From NCBI GenBank assembly GCA_021816505.1, contig JAKAXS010000018.1:1-15020 (forward strand): a stretch of DNA of 15,020 bases. Reading direction: 5' to 3'. Of the stretch, positions 7,908-13,909 are shown in pieces. The notes below the pieces were generated by a model. It had not been told where the DNA came from. It searched no databases and was given only the letters and a program-made list of their open reading frames with translations. The DNA is from Pseudomonadota bacterium. GTDB lineage: Bacteria > Pseudomonadota > Alphaproteobacteria > Rhizobiales > Hyphomicrobiaceae. Both the position numbers and the translations under genes were made by a program. The stretch's first letter is position 1. Every line of letters begins with the position of its first letter.

Positions 7908-9986
7908 ATGGATGACATCGTCTACCCGCACACCGAGCGCAGTAATGTGGTCGACACGCATTTCGGCGAGACCGTTGCCGATCCCTTTCGGTGGCTCGAA
8001 AATCTCGCCCACAACGATGCCAAGGTCGCGGGCTGGATCAAGGCGCAGAATGCACTGACCGAGATGTATCTGGCGACACTGCCGGGCCGAGACGTGTTCA
8101 AGAAGCGCATCGGTGCGTTGCTGGACCACGAACGCCTCAGCCCGCCGCTCAAGCGCGGCGGTCGCTATTTCTTCACGCGCAATGAAGGCCTCGCCAATCA
8201 ACCGGTCCTGTGCGTTCGCGAGAACGCGTCGGGTGAAAACCGCGTGTTGATCGACCCCAACATGTGGTCGGAGGACAGCGCCGACGCCCTGGGCGAATGG
8301 GCGGCGTCCGACGATGGCCGCTATCTGGCGTTCGGCGTCCAGACCGGAGGCACGGACTGGCGCACGCTCAAGGTGCTCGACGTCGATACCGGCAAGGAGC
8401 TTGGCGATTTCGTCGAATGGGCACGGTTTACCACGCTGGTTTGGACACCCGATGGATCCGGCTTCTTCTACTCCCGTTATCCAAAGCCGAATGCCGAGGA
8501 TGTTTTGAGCGCGAGTGTCGCCAACCATGCCGTCTATTTTCACAAGCTAGGGACGCCACAGTCCAGCGATCAGCTCATCTATGACACGCCGGATCGTCCG
8601 AACCTGCTCCACATGTGCGGCCGCGCCGTGGATAGCGACTACCTTTCCATCTATTCGACACCCGGAACCACCGAGGTGGCGCTTACCGTTGTCGACCTGA
8701 TTGCGTCGCGATGGACGCCGCGCACCATCTTTGCCGACGTGACTGTCGAGTGGCATCTCTTGGGAGCCGACGGCACGCGGTTGATCCTGATCACCACAGA
8801 TGGTGCGCCGCGCCGACGTATCGTTTCGTTCGATCTTGCGGCGGATCGGCCCGAGCTCACCGAGATCATCCCCGAGGCTGCGAATAACGCAGTGCTCAAT
8901 GACGCGGCGTTGCTGGGTGGCAAATTGCTGATCTGCTATCTGGTCGACGCCCAAACGGAGATCCATCGCTTCAACCTGGATGGCACGCGTGATGGCGGGG
9001 TGCCGTTGCCCGGCATCGGCACCGCAGGTGGCTTGTCCGGTCACCCCTCCGACAACGAGGCGTTCTTTGTCTTCACCAGCTTTGACGTGCCGACGACCAT
9101 CTATCGCTACGACGTCGCCGCCAACACGATGACGCCGTGGGCGCAACCCTCGGTGCCGATCGACCTCAGTCAGTTCGCGGTGGAGCAACGTTTCTATCGA
9201 TCGAAGGATGGCACCGAGGTGCCCATGTTCCTCGTTCGTCGCAGGGACGTTCCCGGGCCTGCCCCCACGCTTCTCTATGGCTACGGCGGGTTCGGCATCA
9301 GCCAGATTCCTGTGTTCAGCCCCGCGCAGCTGGCCTGGGTGGAACAGGGCGGCATCTATGCGCTGGCGAACATTCGGGGTGGCGGGGAGTACGGTGCGGC
9401 CTGGCATCGTGCGGGCAAGCTTGACCAGAAGCAAAACGCGTTCGACGACTTCATCGCCGCCGGCGAGTATCTGAAGGCGGAGGGGATCACCTCGGCAGGC
9501 GGTCTTGCCGTACAAGGCGAGTCCGGCGGCGGACTGCTGGTCGGTGCTGTCGTCAACCAGCGACCTGATCTTTTCGATGCGGCGCTGCCGGGCGTGGGCG
9601 TGCTGGACATGGTGCGCTATGACAAGTTCACCGGCGGCATTTTGTGGGTCGGAGAGTTTGGCAGCACCGCCGATGCCGCGCAGTTCCGCAACCTCCTGAG
9701 CTATTCGCCCTACCACAACATCAAAGTCGGCTCCGACTATCCGGCCATCCTCGCCACCACCGCCGATGCGGATGATCGCGTTGTGCCCGCGCACACCTTC
9801 AAGTATGTCGCAGCGCTGCAGTCGTCGGATCTGGGAGCGCGGCCGCAACTCGTGAGGATCGAGACACGCGCTGGGCATGGGGGCGGAATGCCGCTCGACA
9901 AGTACATCGCCATGACCGCCGACCTGTGGGCGTTCGCTGCGCGCTGGACGGGGCTTCAAGTGGGCGCGGAGGCCAATCGTACTTAG
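7908..9986 (+). CDS. Prolyl oligopeptidase (serine peptidase family S9A)
   Basis: This 692-aa enzyme probably cuts short peptides after proline in the cytosol. It has no signal peptide, and its length matches the family. The N-terminus DPFRWLEN is the family entry motif. Residues up to about 430 form the beta-propeller that filters substrates. The C-terminal alpha/beta-hydrolase part has YGYGGFGIS (Tyr459, oxyanion helper), ANIRGGGEYG, the nucleophile elbow GESGGG (Ser539), Trp580, DDRVVPAH (Asp622, Arg624) and GHGGG (His657). The spacings match the porcine enzyme (Ser554, Asp641, His680, Tyr473, Trp595, Arg643) closely. One oddity is Gly after the catalytic Ser, where the usual motif GGSNGG has Asn. 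The gene follows the TetR-family gene and is followed by hairpins typical of a terminator. Natural peptide substrates are unknown. Confidence 0.93.
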   Translation: MDDIVYPHTERSNVVDTHFGETVADPFRWLENLAHNDAKVAGWIKAQNALTEMYLATLPGRDVFKKRIGALLDHERLSPPLKRGGRYFFTRNEGLANQPVLCVRENASGENRVLIDPNMWSEDSADALGEWAASDDGRYLAFGVQTGGTDWRTLKVLDVDTGKELGDFVEWARFTTLVWTPDGSGFFYSRYPKPNAEDVLSASVANHAVYFHKLGTPQSSDQLIYDTPDRPNLLHMCGRAVDSDYLSIYSTPGTTEVALTVVDLIASRWTPRTIFADVTVEWHLLGADGTRLILITTDGAPRRRIVSFDLAADRPELTEIIPEAANNAVLNDAALLGGKLLICYLVDAQTEIHRFNLDGTRDGGVPLPGIGTAGGLSGHPSDNEAFFVFTSFDVPTTIYRYDVAANTMTPWAQPSVPIDLSQFAVEQRFYRSKDGTEVPMFLVRRRDVPGPAPTLLYGYGGFGISQIPVFSPAQLAWVEQGGIYALANIRGGGEYGAAWHRAGKLDQKQNAFDDFIAAGEYLKAEGITSAGGLAVQGESGGGLLVGAVVNQRPDLFDAALPGVGVLDMVRYDKFTGGILWVGEFGSTADAAQFRNLLSYSPYHNIKVGSDYPAILATTADADDRVVPAHTFKYVAALQSSDLGARPQLVRIETRAGHGGGMPLDKYIAMTADLWAFAARWTGLQVGAEANRT

Positions 9987-10010
9987 GCCCGCCAGCGGGC
10001 TGTTTGCGTT
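9987..10010 (+). terminator. Possible short terminator after the prolyl oligopeptidase
   Basis: GCCCG (9987-9991), loop CCAG, CGGGC (9996-10000), then TGTTTGCGTT. The stem is only 5 bp and the T-run is broken, so this may be weak or may act together with the larger hairpin 30 bp downstream. Confidence 0.4.
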
Positions 10011-10028
10011 CCGCGCCATTGTAGGAAC

Positions 10029-10056
10029 GGAGCCGCGCATTCGGTTGCGCGGCTCC
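10029..10056. terminator. Strong hairpin between convergent genes, likely bidirectional terminator
   Basis: GGAGCCGCGC (10029-10038) and GCGCGGCTCC (10047-10056) are perfect 10-bp arms around an 8-nt loop. It sits between the ends of the peptidase gene (+) and the SnoaL-like gene (-). No long T-run flanks it on either side, so the strength of termination is inferred from stem stability and position. Confidence 0.6.
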
Positions 10057-10062
10057 ACCGGT

Positions 10063-10464
10063 TTAGCTGATCGTGCCCAATTGCTTGAACAGGCTGTAGA
10101 CGTCCAGCACGTCCCAATGCTCCGCCAGCTTGCCGTCCTGAACGCGAAAGATGTCCACTGCGTCGAACTTGTATGCTTTGCCAGTGGCGGGGATGCCTAG
10201 CCAGTCACCCCGGTGCGTTCCAGAGTAGGTCCCGTAGACCCAAACTTTGTCGCCTTCGGATACGATCTGCTTCAAGTCAAACCGGAAATCCGGAGACGCC
10301 TTGAACCAAGCCCCGAAGAACTCTTGGAAGCCTTTGCGACCCTGGCCCACGAGCGGATTGTGCTGAATGTAGTCTTCCCGCATGAGCTCGTTGAGCGCCG
10401 AAAAATCCTTCTTCTCGAAAATCTTGGTGCCAAACTCACCCAATAACGCCTTGGGATCAGACAT
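10063..10464 (-). CDS. SnoaL-like / NTF2-fold family protein
   Basis: This 133-aa single-domain protein resembles the SnoaL-like polyketide cyclase/ester cyclase branch of the NTF2-like fold. Visible family features are REDYIQHNPLVGQGRKGF near residues 29-46, the hydrophobic core FRFDLKQIVSEGDKVWVYGTYSGTH in mid-protein, and DIFRVQDGKLAEHWDVLD near the C-terminus, where the family usually has Asp and His in the active-site cavity. The true reaction cannot be read from sequence. Many members are only known as putative. The start has an excellent ribosome site, AGGAGGT at 10469-10475, 4 bases before the ATG. It is transcribed away from the HxlR-family gene across a 246-bp gap, and such divergent neighbours are often the target of the HxlR regulator. 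Confidence 0.85.
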   Translation of the reverse strand: MSDPKALLGEFGTKIFEKKDFSALNELMREDYIQHNPLVGQGRKGFQEFFGAWFKASPDFRFDLKQIVSEGDKVWVYGTYSGTHRGDWLGIPATGKAYKFDAVDIFRVQDGKLAEHWDVLDVYSLFKQLGTIS

Positions 10465-10645
10465 GCCTACCTCCTGAGTTCGCTGGATTGTGAATAGCCG
10501 GCGGCAGATGTTTCAGGTGTCGCCGCAGCGCGAAGACGAGCCCAGGCAAACAGCGTCGCAGGTGTCCTCTGCATTTCGATCATCCTTGCATGCGTGCAAC
10601 CCAGTGTTGCCGCCGGTGGACTTGATCTATGTGCTATGGTTTCCA

Positions 10646-10674
10646 TTGTATAGAAGGCACTATTTGGATATATA
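10646..10674 (+). promoter_or_regulatory. Likely sigma-70-type promoter of the HxlR-family gene
   Basis: TTGTAT (10646-10651) and TATATA (10669-10674) are separated by 17 bp. Transcription would start at about 10680-10682, some 30 nt before the ATG and inside the adjacent palindrome. Confidence 0.5.
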
Positions 10675-10676
10675 GG

Positions 10677-10688
10677 TACCTTAAGGTA
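10677..10688. promoter_or_regulatory. 12-bp palindrome TACCTTAAGGTA, candidate HxlR operator
   Basis: A perfect palindrome sits at the predicted transcription start, 22 bp before the HxlR start codon. Its place just downstream of the -10 box fits autorepression by steric block. It is also partly a GGTA-CC/GGTAACC direct repeat, so its exact reading is open. Confidence 0.5.
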
Positions 10689-10710
10689 ACCAAGAAGCTA
10701 GGAGTGCCAC

Positions 10711-11070
10711 ATGAAGTGGAATCCCTATGCTGCGCAGTGTCCGACGCGTCAGCTTCTCGACCGTATCTCGGACAAGTGGGTCGTGCTCGTCCTGTCCCTG
10801 CTCGAAGGCGGACCAAAGCGATTCAGCGTGTTGAAGCGCGAGATCGACGGCATATCGCAAAAGATGCTGTCGCAAACGTTGCGCGCGCTGGAGCAAGACG
10901 GACTACTCACCCGCCGCGCTTTTCCGACCGTGCCCGTGACGGTCGAATATGAACTGACCTCGCTAGGCCGATCTCTCAACGAAGCGTTGTCGCCGATGAT
11001 CGAATGGGCCGTTGCAAACATGAGCCGCGTGCTGAAGGCGCGCGATAGCTACGAGAAAAGGCCAAGCTAA
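10711..11070 (+). CDS. HxlR-family winged-helix transcriptional regulator
   Basis: The product is 119 aa, the usual length for this family. It opens with NPYAAQCPTRQLLDRISDKW, the HxlR entry signature with an N-terminal Cys (Cys10). The winged helix-turn-helix follows, with RFSVLKREIDGISQKMLSQT, LRALEQDGLLTRRAFPTVPV and the wing VEYELTSLGRSL. Known relatives such as YodB and HypR act as dimers and several sense quinones or disulfide stress through an N-terminal Cys. Whether Cys10 does so here is inference. AGGAG at 10700-10704 sits 6 bases before the ATG. The divergent SnoaL-like gene is the probable target. The gene ends only 8 nt from the stop of the convergent YeeE/YedE gene, leaving little room for a separate terminator. 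Confidence 0.92.
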   Translation: MKWNPYAAQCPTRQLLDRISDKWVVLVLSLLEGGPKRFSVLKREIDGISQKMLSQTLRALEQDGLLTRRAFPTVPVTVEYELTSLGRSLNEALSPMIEWAVANMSRVLKARDSYEKRPS

Positions 11071-11078
11071 AGCAGCCG

Positions 11079-11528
11079 TCAGCGCGACGGCTTATCGCTT
11101 GCGCTTGGATCGACGGCTGCCGATTTGCGAAGGTAGGCGGCCGCGATGATGCCTGCGAGCATGGCGCCGACGAACGCGAAGATCCCGGGAGATCCGATCG
11201 TCAAAGAGACGATTGCCGGACCAGGGCACAATCCAACCAGGCCCCAACCCAGCCCAAAAACTGCGGCGCCTGCGATCAGACGGCCGTCGACCGGTGAGGT
11301 TGCCGGCCGACTGAAGACTGTGTCCTGCAGGGGTGCTGCGCGCCGCAAGACCAATGCATACCCCGGGGCTGCAACAGCGATCGCCGCGGCCATAACGAGG
11401 GCCAGACTTGGATCCCAGGTGCCGGCGACATCCAAGAAGTTGAGCACTTTGGCCGGATCGGCCATTCCCGACACGATCAATCCGATGCCGAAGATCAGGC
11501 CGATCACAACGTTGATGATCGGCCTCAT
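11079..11528 (-). CDS. Half-size YeeE/YedE-family membrane protein (second of pair)
   Basis: This 149-aa integral membrane protein has about four hydrophobic segments. Family marks are GLIFGIGLIVSGMADPAKVL (11-30), FLDVAGTWDPSLAL and the signature GLGWGLVGLCPGPA (92-105) with Cys101. The fused, full-length relative TsuA is a thiosulfate importer whose membrane cysteines carry the substrate. Half-size pairs probably assemble into an equivalent unit, but that is inference here. The start is ATG 11528, which overlaps the stop of the upstream partner as ATGA, a sign of translational coupling. A longer frame upstream is rejected because those extra residues are an Arg-rich shadow of the partner gene. 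The C-terminus is short and charged. Confidence 0.88.
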   Translation of the reverse strand: MRPIINVVIGLIFGIGLIVSGMADPAKVLNFLDVAGTWDPSLALVMAAAIAVAAPGYALVLRRAAPLQDTVFSRPATSPVDGRLIAGAAVFGLGWGLVGLCPGPAIVSLTIGSPGIFAFVGAMLAGIIAAAYLRKSAAVDPSASDKPSR

Positions 11529-11971
11529 GCGGCGGCACTCCAAATGTGCCGCGCAACGTAGACGGTCGCGACCGCGACGGTCATGAACACGGCGGTCGCG
11601 GTCAGCGAGCGAGGCGAGAGACGCGATAACCCGCAAACGCCGTGGCCGCTCGTGCAACCTCCGCCCCAGACGGCGCCAAATCCAACCAGCAGTCCCGCGA
11701 CGATCAGCAATGCAAGGTTCGCCGAAACTGTTTGGACGATGGGAGATGGGGTGATCACGCTCCACACAAGTGGTGCCGCCACCAAGCCTGCCACAAAACC
11801 AGCGGCATCGATGGGACGGCTGGACGCTGTCGGCAACAGCAGGCGCCGCAGCACACCCGACACGCCTGCAATGCGCCCCGAGAACAGGAGCAAAAGCACA
11901 GCGGCCAGGCCGATGAGCGCTCCGCCGAGCGCGGACGCGTATGGCGTGAACTCAGTGGTCACAGTCAGCAT
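11525..11971 (-). CDS. Half-size YeeE/YedE-family membrane protein (first of pair)
   Basis: This 148-aa membrane protein has about four hydrophobic segments. It shows FSGRIAGVSGVL (30-41) and the family core GGGCTSGHGVCGLS (103-116), followed by RLSPRSLTATAVFM. Cys106 and Cys113 are the likely sulfur-handling residues by analogy with YeeE/TsuA. The start is ATG 11971, set by AAGGAG 5 bases upstream. The longer frame from 12028 adds 19 polar residues without family likeness. It is the first gene of a two-gene leftward operon and is divergent from cysteine synthase, which suggests a joint role in taking up thiosulfate or a similar sulfur compound and building cysteine. The substrate is not proven by sequence. 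Confidence 0.9.
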   Translation of the reverse strand: MLTVTTEFTPYASALGGALIGLAAVLLLLFSGRIAGVSGVLRRLLLPTASSRPIDAAGFVAGLVAAPLVWSVITPSPIVQTVSANLALLIVAGLLVGFGAVWGGGCTSGHGVCGLSRLSPRSLTATAVFMTVAVATVYVARHIWSAAA

Positions 11972-12294
11972 CGTCGCTCCTTGTCTGTGGTCATCGTTGC
12001 ATAGAATTGCATTAAAAGCGGTTTCCAATTCAGCAGACGTCGCGTCTTTAATAACGAACGACCAAATGCGCTACGCTTGCGCTGATGGCGCGAAAGCGTG
12101 TGGCCAATTGGGAAGCGCCCTGAACTCCTCAGCCAATTCCACTACTTTGCGTTCCGGATAATCCGCGCCTGTTGCGCGTGTCACAACGGGCAAGAGCAAA
12201 ATGCCTGAGGCTTATTACCCTCAGCATCAATTTCGTTTGCCAGTGCGGCGAACCACAGCTACGCCCAGATGAAGCTGTGAGCAGGATAATCGGA
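11972..12294. other. 323-bp divergent gap between YeeE/YedE pair and cysteine synthase
   Basis: No gene is supported here. A direct repeat TTGCAT-AGAA-TTGCAT is at 11997-12012, close to the YeeE start. A palindrome CGGAT-A-ATCCG is at 12155-12165, and GGATAATC recurs at 12284-12291 next to the cysteine synthase start. CTGAGG/CCTCAG arms near 12203-12222 could form a small hairpin in the cysteine synthase leader. On the minus strand, TTGGAA with a 17-bp spacer to TCTATG is a weak promoter candidate for the YeeE genes. I see no known riboswitch. Confidence 0.5.
11977..11982 (-). promoter_or_regulatory. Shine-Dalgarno site of the first YeeE/YedE gene
   Basis: On the minus strand this reads AAGGAG, 5 bases before ATG 11971. 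It decides the start against the upstream in-frame ATG at 12028. Confidence 0.7.
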
Positions 12295-13329
12295 ATGCAA
12301 GTTGCCTCGGATCTTTTAGGGGCCATCGGGAACACGCCTCTCGTACGCCTCAAGAGGGCGTCCGAGGAAACCGGGTGCACAATTCTTGGCAAGGCAGAGT
12401 TCGCCAATCCTGGGCAGTCGGTAAAGGATCGCGCGGCGCTGTATCTCATTCGCGACGCACTTGCTCGCGGGGCGGTCGCGCAGGGCGGCACGGTCGTCGA
12501 GGGGACCGCAGGCAACACCGGCATCGGTCTTTCCCTGGTAGGCAATGTCCTGGGCCTCAAGACGGTCATCGTGATGCCCGACACCCAGTCGGAGGAGAAG
12601 AAGGCCGCCATCCGTCTCCTAGGCGCCCAACTGGTCGAAGTCCCCGCCGTTCCGTTCGCCAACCCGAACAACTACATACATTGCTCTCAGCGACTGGCGG
12701 AAAAATTGGCGGCGAGCAGCGAGCACGGCGCTTTCTGGGCCAACCAGTTCGACAATGTCGCCAATCGTGATGGCCATGCGGCGGTGACGGCCCCGGAAAT
12801 CTGGAACCAACTCGACGGCAAGATCGATGGCTTTGTCGCCTCGGTCGGCACCGGCGGCACGCTCGCAGGCGTCGCGTACGGTCTGCGCGACAAGGACAAA
12901 TCTATAAAGATCGCGCTGGCCGACCCCTACGGCGCCAACCTCTTCAGCTACTACACGGCGGGAGAATTGCGCTCTGAGGGCTCGTCGATCACGGAGGGGA
13001 TCGGCCAAAGCCGGATAACGCGAAATCTGGAAAGTTTCGCACCCGACTTCAGTTACCGGATTACCGACGAACAGGCGGTCGCTATCGTTCATCGCCTGCT
13101 GATCGAGGAAGGGCTTTGTGTCGGCTCGTCAACCGGGATCAACGTGGCCGGCGCGATCGCGCTGGCCAAGGAACTGGGGCCGGGAAAAACGATCGTGACC
13201 ATCTTGTGCGATCACGGCACCCGCTACACGTCAAAGCTCTTCAATCCGGATTTTCTCCGGTCGAAGCAGCTGCCGATCCCTGAGTGGCTTTCGACCCCGA
13301 AGCTGCCGCTGCCAAGCGTGTTTGCCTGA
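12295..13329 (+). CDS. cysK: Cysteine synthase (PLP-dependent O-acetylserine sulfhydrylase)
   Basis: This 344-aa enzyme joins O-acetylserine with sulfide, or a related sulfur donor, to make cysteine in the cytosol. Marks of the fold-type II PLP family are IGNTPLVRL (11-19), NPGQSVKDR with PLP Lys44, EGTAGNTGIG (69-78) holding the substrate carboxylate, the phosphate-binding loop GTGGT (185-189) and VGSSTGINVAGA near the C-terminus. The TAGNTG form and the C-terminal extension ending in PEWL plus a short tail fit the longer cysteine synthase subgroup rather than the ~320-aa enteric CysK. The start is ATG 12295 with AGGA 8 bases upstream. The frame is open a further 41 codons upstream, but those residues do not match the family. 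It is divergent from the YeeE/YedE pair. Whether it prefers sulfide or thiosulfate is unclear. Confidence 0.92.
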   Translation: MQVASDLLGAIGNTPLVRLKRASEETGCTILGKAEFANPGQSVKDRAALYLIRDALARGAVAQGGTVVEGTAGNTGIGLSLVGNVLGLKTVIVMPDTQSEEKKAAIRLLGAQLVEVPAVPFANPNNYIHCSQRLAEKLAASSEHGAFWANQFDNVANRDGHAAVTAPEIWNQLDGKIDGFVASVGTGGTLAGVAYGLRDKDKSIKIALADPYGANLFSYYTAGELRSEGSSITEGIGQSRITRNLESFAPDFSYRITDEQAVAIVHRLLIEEGLCVGSSTGINVAGAIALAKELGPGKTIVTILCDHGTRYTSKLFNPDFLRSKQLPIPEWLSTPKLPLPSVFA

Positions 13330-13350
13330 GCAGCGACGGCCCCGGGGTGA

Positions 13351-13749
13351 TCAAATGGCGTACAATTCCGGATCGATCTGTCGACCTAAGCTCAGCAGAC
13401 CCGGAATAGCCGTCTCATGCTGATTGACGACCTCGGCCAGCGCGACGGCCACGTCCTGAGCGGACAAAACCTGCGTACCGACGTCCTGCTGGCGATTGGG
13501 GCTACTGCAATACAGATACGAGATGGTGTCACGCTGCAGCTCGGCGCACAGCTCGTCGCAATCCGCGGCGAGTGAAAAATCGATGATGACGGCGTCGGGG
13601 TTCGCCTGACGCAACGCCGTTGGTGCATCCTGTCTGGAGGTGGTGCAGACCGCAGCTCCGGCCTGCTCGAGCGCCTTGCGAAGCCTGAACGTAGAGATCG
13701 AGCGGCCCTCGACGATGACGATCGTCCGATGTTCGAGTGAGTGATCCAT
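13351..13749 (-). CDS. Single-domain receiver-like (CheY-fold) protein, degenerate
   Basis: This 132-aa protein has the beta/alpha pattern of a response-regulator receiver: TIVIVEGR (9-16), a helix RLRKALEQAG, DAVIIDFSL with Asp57 at the phospho-acceptor place, and YLYCSS (78-83) at the conserved Ser/Thr strand. The usual acidic pair after strand 1 is reduced to Glu14-Gly15, and no Lys follows in the place where KP is normal, so Mg2+ binding and phosphorylation may be weak or absent. There is no output domain. AGGAG at 13758-13762 sits 8 bases before the ATG. It is convergent with cysteine synthase (21-nt gap) and lies 160 bp downstream of the phosphoesterase. No histidine kinase is nearby. 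It could be a pseudo-receiver binding a partner. The function is unknown. Confidence 0.75.
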   Translation of the reverse strand: MDHSLEHRTIVIVEGRSISTFRLRKALEQAGAAVCTTSRQDAPTALRQANPDAVIIDFSLAADCDELCAELQRDTISYLYCSSPNRQQDVGTQVLSAQDVAVALAEVVNQHETAIPGLLSLGRQIDPELYAI

Positions 13750-13839
13750 CTGGCGTTCTCCTAACGTGTGCTGAAGCGAGTTGGAGAGGCGTGGAAATCA
13801 TACGCGCGAACTTCAAAACTTCCTTGGATGCGACAAAGT

Positions 13840-13878
13840 TGCAAAGCGGAAAAATTCATAAGCTTTGCAGTTTTTCCG
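13840..13878. promoter_or_regulatory. Two interlocking inverted repeats upstream of the receiver-like gene
   Basis: TGCAAAGC (13840-13847) pairs with GCTTTGCA (13862-13869). CGGAAAAA (13847-13854) pairs with TTTTTCCG (13871-13878). The pairs interlock, so only one can form fully at a time. The element lies between the phosphoesterase stop and the receiver-like start. It may be a terminator for one and a leader element for the other. Confidence 0.5.
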
Positions 13879-13909
13879 ATAAGCGACGCGGAGCCTTTTC
13901 CGCATAGAG

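Larger units (their letters stand above)
10465..10710. promoter_or_regulatory. Divergent promoter region between SnoaL-like and HxlR genes
   Basis: No gene is supported in this 246-bp gap. The half next to the HxlR gene is AT-rich, with repeated CTAT/ATAG tetramers (10621-10675). A small palindrome, TTGCA-TGCG-TGCAA, lies at 10586-10599 and could serve the leftward gene. I found no convincing -35/-10 pair for that gene. Confidence 0.55.

Noticed and set aside
8547..10058. Long open frame (503 codons) on the minus strand opposite the prolyl oligopeptidase
   Set aside because: It is antisense to a gene with a full catalytic signature. Its translation is rich in Arg, Gly and His with no recognisable domain, as expected for a shadow frame in GC-rich DNA.
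10490..10675. Small open frame (61 codons) in the gap before the HxlR gene
   Set aside because: It has no ribosome site or domain and runs through the predicted promoter.
11529..11765. 79-codon upstream extension of the second YeeE/YedE gene
   Set aside because: It overlaps the partner gene in another frame and is Arg-rich. The ATGA overlap at 11525-11528 gives a natural start.
12172..12294. 41-codon upstream extension of cysteine synthase
   Set aside because: The residues do not match the family N-terminus, and ATG 12295 has its own ribosome site right before MQVASDLLGAIGNTP.
13840..13878. H-type RNA pseudoknot formed by the interlocking arms
   Set aside because: There would be no bases to cross the second stem and only about two to cross the first, which is too short for 7-8 bp stems. 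Alternative hairpins are more realistic.
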